Shown: one piece after another, positions 41,957 through 44,588 of the stretch
Numbering within the stretch: the first letter of the stretch is position 1
How the letters are laid out: each line of letters starts with the position of its first letter
NCBI GenBank assembly: GCA_016935365.1
Contig: JAFGRB010000299.1
Span: 1 to 44,588, forward strand
From: Deltaproteobacteria bacterium
Lineage (GTDB): Bacteria; Myxococcota; B64-G9
DNA length: 44,588 nucleotides
Direction: 5' to 3'
The notes under the pieces: generated by a model
The model's database searches: none
What the model was told of the DNA's origin: nothing
What the model saw: the letters and a program-made list of their open reading frames with translations, nothing else
Translations under genes and position numbers: made by a program

Positions 41957-43120
41957 TCAGTCGGGCACTGGCTCTGCGTGCTCGGGTGCGCCTTCGGCCA
42001 TGAGCAGGAAGGCCCAGGCGGCGAGGAGGTAGGCCGCGATGGTCGCCACTTGCAGATGGGAGTGGATGAGAAAGAGGACGTGGTGGCGCAGGACCAGCGA
42101 GGCCAGGAAGCTCACGCCTCCGCAGATCATGAGCGTCCAGGCCGCGGCAGAGGCCATGCGCGAGGGCCGGATCCGGCTCGCCTTCAAGAGGGCCAGGGCG
42201 CCGGAGATGCTGGCTGCGGAGAACGGGATGGCCCTGTAGACCGGGAAGAGGATGTCCATGGCCTGGATCGGAACCGCGGACAGGAGCGGCCAGAGCGCGG
42301 GCCCGCAGAGGACCGCCGCGGCGATGCCCAGCCTGCCGGCTCCGAGCCGCGAAAGCGCCAAATAGCCCAGGCAGAGGCCCAGCATGGATACGACCGCCAG
42401 GATCGACAGGCTCCAGACCACGGGCTTCACGGTGGCCACCATGGTTCCGTCGAGGTGCACGATCGGCATGCCGCCGATATCCGTGCTTGCGAGCGTCACC
42501 GCCAGGCACACGGCCCCGGCCGCTCCGAAGACCAGCCAGCGATCCTGCGCCGTGGGCCTCGGGGCCGGGCTGCCCCGCTCCGGGCGTCCTGAGGCGGTCC
42601 ACAGAAAGGCCCCGGTCGCGAGCAGCCCGATGGCCATCACGCCGCCCATGAGCGAGCTCGCGTGCTCGAGCACGCCGAGCATGCGGAGCAGACCCATCCC
42701 GGCCGCCGCGCAGACCAGGACACCGCTCGTCAGCCCCAGACCCCGGAGACCGTCCCGTGCGCGGCTGAGCGAGGTGACGCCCAGGGCGATCAAGGCCAGC
42801 AGGAAAACCTCGTCCTCGCCCGAGGCGCCGGTCGGTCCAGGCGGGACGTAGCGCGGCAAGAGGTGGCTGGCCGCGAAGGCGAGCCCGAGCACGACCGCCA
42901 GGATCCCCCAGGCTATGCTGCGCCGGGCATAGCACAGGGCGCCGGCCCCGATGGCCACCAGGAGCAGCATGAAGACGTGGTTGCCGGAGACCGCCATCGA
43001 CAGGAGGCCCAGGGAGCGAGAGATGAGGCCGAGCCTATGGACCGTGGCCAGGAACGAGACGCCCGCGAGCATCGCGCCGACCGAGGCGATCCGGATATAG
43101 ACCTTCAGGCGCATCGACAT
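41957..43120 (-). CDS. Multi-pass membrane protein of unknown function
   Basis: This 387-residue protein is almost entirely hydrophobic segments, about 11 to 12 helices (for example HVFMLLLVAIGAGALCYA, VWSLSILAVVSMLGLCLGYLAL, WTLMICGGVSFLASLVL and YLLAAWAFLLM). His residues occur in or near several helices (LLRHHVLFLIHSHLQVA), which recalls heme- or copper-linked membrane proteins, but no family motif is certain. Starts at 43120 and 43114 are both possible. It follows the RNase H gene by 35 nt and is the last gene of the operon. Confidence 0.72.
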   Translation of the reverse strand: MSMRLKVYIRIASVGAMLAGVSFLATVHRLGLISRSLGLLSMAVSGNHVFMLLLVAIGAGALCYARRSIAWGILAVVLGLAFAASHLLPRYVPPGPTGASGEDEVFLLALIALGVTSLSRARDGLRGLGLTSGVLVCAAAGMGLLRMLGVLEHASSLMGGVMAIGLLATGAFLWTASGRPERGSPAPRPTAQDRWLVFGAAGAVCLAVTLASTDIGGMPIVHLDGTMVATVKPVVWSLSILAVVSMLGLCLGYLALSRLGAGRLGIAAAVLCGPALWPLLSAVPIQAMDILFPVYRAIPFSAASISGALALLKASRIRPSRMASAAAWTLMICGGVSFLASLVLRHHVLFLIHSHLQVATIAAYLLAAWAFLLMAEGAPEHAEPVPD

Positions 43121-43155
43121 CACCGCCCGGGTCACGGGTGCGCTCCTCCCAGCGA

Positions 43156-43812
43156 TCAGAGCTCGTCTCGAGCCCAGGCCGTGGACAGGCTGTCCGCGTA
43201 CTCGTTCCAGCGCTTGCCGCTGTGGGCCGCGATCCAGCGCAGGCGGATCTCGGGGCGGGCCAGCACCAGGGCGTAGAGCTGCTTGACGAGATCGAGGTTC
43301 TTGATCTCGCCGGCCTTGCGGCGCCAGCCGCGCTGCTTCCAGCCGGGGGCCCACTCGGTCATGGTCTTGAAGCACAGCTCGCTGTCGGTCCAGCAGTCGA
43401 GCTCCGTGCCCTCGGGGGCGAGCTGGTAGCCCTCGATCAGCGCGGTCAGCTCCATGCGGTTGTTGGTCGTCTGTTCGGCCTGGCCGTGCTTTTGCCGGAC
43501 GACCCGGTCGTCCTGGACGTAGACCACCCCCCAGCCGCCCGGCCCGGGGTTGGGCTGGGCCGAGCCGTCGGTGAAGATGCCGGTCTTGGGGCCGTCGGTG
43601 TAGCGCAAAAGCACCTGGGCCAGGGTCAGGTTCCCGGGCGCGGCGCGCTTCTTCTTGCGCTGCGGGTTGGGCTTCGAGCTTCCCGTTCGGCTCGCGTCCC
43701 GGCAGCGCAGGCAGCGCTTCGGCGTCCAGCCGGGGTAGCGGGCCAGTGCCTCGGCGGAGACGTCGAAGCGCTGGCCGCAGCGCTCGCAGACGAAGCGCTT
43801 CTGTCCGCCCAT
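43156..43812 (-). CDS. rnhA: RNase H (type 1) with N-terminal zinc ribbon
   Basis: This 218-residue protein degrades RNA in RNA-DNA hybrids. The RNase H domain (about 75-212) has the acidic set D82 (FTDGSAQPNPGPGGWG), E121 (TTNNRMELTALIEG), D143 (CWTDSELCFK) and D207, plus the flexible-loop His in AAHSGKRWNEYAD. The first 60 residues carry a zinc ribbon (C9-x2-C12 and C34-x2-C37) and a basic linker (KPNPQRKKKR), which are not part of the ordinary 155-residue enzyme. ATG 43812 overlaps the upstream stop (ATGA), with GGAG 8 nt before it. Confidence 0.9.
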   Translation of the reverse strand: MGGQKRFVCERCGQRFDVSAEALARYPGWTPKRCLRCRDASRTGSSKPNPQRKKKRAAPGNLTLAQVLLRYTDGPKTGIFTDGSAQPNPGPGGWGVVYVQDDRVVRQKHGQAEQTTNNRMELTALIEGYQLAPEGTELDCWTDSELCFKTMTEWAPGWKQRGWRRKAGEIKNLDLVKQLYALVLARPEIRLRWIAAHSGKRWNEYADSLSTAWARDEL

Positions 43813-44198
43813 CAGATCTGCTCCAGGCGCCGGGTGTGCTTGCGAAAGCGGGGTCGGAAGAGCTTGCGGGCGACCACGGTCCCGGCAAAGCCGCCCAGGA
43901 TGCCACCGCCCACGAAGAGCCAGGTGTAGATCCGGCCCGGGAGCCTGCCCCCGCTCCAGGCGTAGAGCCCATAGCCGACCGCCGCGCCGAGCGCCAGGCC
44001 GGCCACGAAGCACACGAGAGCCCAGAACGCGTAGACCTTGTTGCGCGCCTGGTCGTCGCAGCGCATGAGGTAGAAGAGCACCTCGCGGTCCGTGCCGTCC
44101 ATCAGCACCTCGGCCGGGTGATCCGGGCACTTGCCCGGCTCGGTGAAGTCCCGGCCGCACTCCGGACAGACGTAGACCGCCTCGCGCTCCGCGCTCAT
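43812..44198 (-). CDS. Zinc-ribbon membrane protein
   Basis: This is a 128-residue protein. The N-terminus has a metal-binding motif (YVCPECGRDFTEPGKCPDH, with C11, C14, C24 and H27) like a heavy-metal-binding or zinc-ribbon module. Two transmembrane helices follow (about 56-80 and 88-110). The tail is Arg/Lys-rich. Its ATG overlaps the stop of the Lys/Thr-repeat gene (ATGA), and its own stop overlaps the RNase H start, so three genes are chained in the same way. No specific function is recognised. Confidence 0.78.
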   Translation of the reverse strand: MSAEREAVYVCPECGRDFTEPGKCPDHPAEVLMDGTDREVLFYLMRCDDQARNKVYAFWALVCFVAGLALGAAVGYGLYAWSGGRLPGRIYTWLFVGGGILGGFAGTVVARKLFRPRFRKHTRRLEQI

Positions 44199-44588
44199 CT
44201 CCGGCCCTCGCGCCCGACGGGAACCCCGGAGGCCTTCGTCTCGCCGGGCTTCTTCTCCCCTGGCTTCGTCACGACGGGCTTCTTCTCGCCGGGCTTCCTC
44301 ACGCCGGGTCTCGTCACGAATGGCATTGCCACGCAGGTCCTTGTCCCGCCGGCCCTATTCGCGCCGGTCTTCGCCGCGCCGGTCTTCGTCGCGCCGGTCT
44401 TCGCCGCGTCGGTCTTCGCCGCGCCGGTCTTCGTCGCGCCGGTCTTCGTCGCGCCGGTCTTCGTCGCGTCGGTCTTCGTCGCGTCGGTCTTCGTCGCGCC
44501 GGTCTTCGCCGCGTCGGTCTTCGCCGCGCCGGTCTTCGCCGCGCCGGTCTTCGCCGCGCCGGTCTTCGCCGCGCCGGTCTTCGCCGCG
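44195..44588 (-). CDS. Partial gene: Lys/Thr/Ala/Gly pentapeptide-repeat tail
   Basis: This minus-strand frame is open from the right edge of the window to TGA 44195-44197, with the start outside. The visible 130 codons begin with about fifteen A-K-T-G-A-type pentapeptides (variants AAKTG, ATKTG, ATKTD). A degenerate stretch follows, then EKKPVVTKPGEKKPGETK and a basic end. The composition resembles the tails of histone-H1-like or AlgP-like nucleic-acid-binding proteins, though with only one Lys per repeat. The ATGA overlap with the next gene supports real translation of this frame. An N-terminal domain is not visible. Confidence 0.65.
   Translation of the reverse strand, partial: AAKTGAAKTGAAKTGAAKTGAAKTDAAKTGATKTDATKTDATKTGATKTGATKTGAAKTDAAKTGATKTGAAKTGANRAGGTRTCVAMPFVTRPGVRKPGEKKPVVTKPGEKKPGETKASGVPVGREGRR
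44361..44588. repeat. 15-bp tandem repeat array, runs off the window
   Basis: About fifteen copies of GCGCCGGTCTTCGCC and its variants (GTC for the final GCC, GCGTCGG for GCGCCGG) run without spacers to the last base. The unit length is a multiple of three and keeps the minus-strand frame open. Confidence 0.92.

Noticed and set aside
44361..44588. CRISPR array
   Set aside because: The 15-bp units are contiguous, with no spacers, and keep a reading frame open. This is a coding tandem repeat.

Overview
The window is GC-rich (about two thirds G+C) and densely coded. Its content is typical of a deltaproteobacterial or Myxococcota-like organism, probably anaerobic. The signs are many secreted lipoproteins, Asp/Cys-rich repeat proteins, FG-GAP and RCC1-type propellers, MORN repeats, sulfatase-modifying-factor (FGE/SUMF1) domains, several ECF sigma factors, and an ATP-dependent benzoyl-CoA-reductase-type operon. 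I saw no rRNA, tRNA or CRISPR. The organism assignment is inference from gene content.

Layout. 1-1175 holds one copy of a palindromic repeat, a DUF433/DUF5615 toxin-antitoxin pair and a relic that resembles the tail of a serine recombinase. 1173-4012 holds an FGE-like secreted protein, then a lipoprotein and a barrel/MORN envelope protein, divergent around a perfect TGTGA-N6-TCACA palindrome. 4025-4857 is an ECF sigma factor with a small membrane partner on the minus strand. 4997-9262 is a five-gene operon for a class I benzoyl-CoA reductase / 2-hydroxyacyl-CoA dehydratase-type enzyme: two catalytic subunits, two ASKHA activator ATPases, and an 8-Cys ferredoxin that has no canonical start codon and probably starts at AUC. 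9318-9671 is a small membrane protein. 9676-12829 (minus) is an ATGA-coupled set: VIT-VWA protein, ECF-like sigma factor and an 80-residue protein. 12957-17097 holds a Sel1 lipoprotein, a HEAT-like protein and a 1019-residue Asp/Cys-repeat lipoprotein. 17173-24419 holds an MFS transporter, a GH106-like glycosidase lipoprotein, a duplicated-domain secreted protein and a seven-repeat propeller lipoprotein. 24435-26585 holds divergent MORN and HAD-phosphatase genes with back-to-back predicted promoters.

26723-37705 is the most unusual block. An Hsp90-like (GHKL) ATPase is followed 3 nt later by a 1187-residue protein whose N-terminus is recognisably the same fold but has lost the key ATP-binding residues. 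Next come an ECF sigma factor, a zinc-finger anti-sigma factor, an IPT/FG-GAP lipoprotein and an exported caspase-like protease with an EF-hand loop and a barrel-like C-terminus. The block ends at the second copy of the palindromic repeat, which lies between convergent genes, works as a likely bidirectional terminator and supplies the last codons and the stop of the opposite gene.

37755-44588 is all minus strand: a membrane FGE-like protein, an RCC1-type lipoprotein with its co-transcribed secreted neighbour, and an operon of a multi-pass membrane protein, an RNase H with a zinc ribbon, a zinc-ribbon membrane protein and the 3' end of a gene made of 15-bp repeats encoding a Lys/Thr/Ala/Gly tail.
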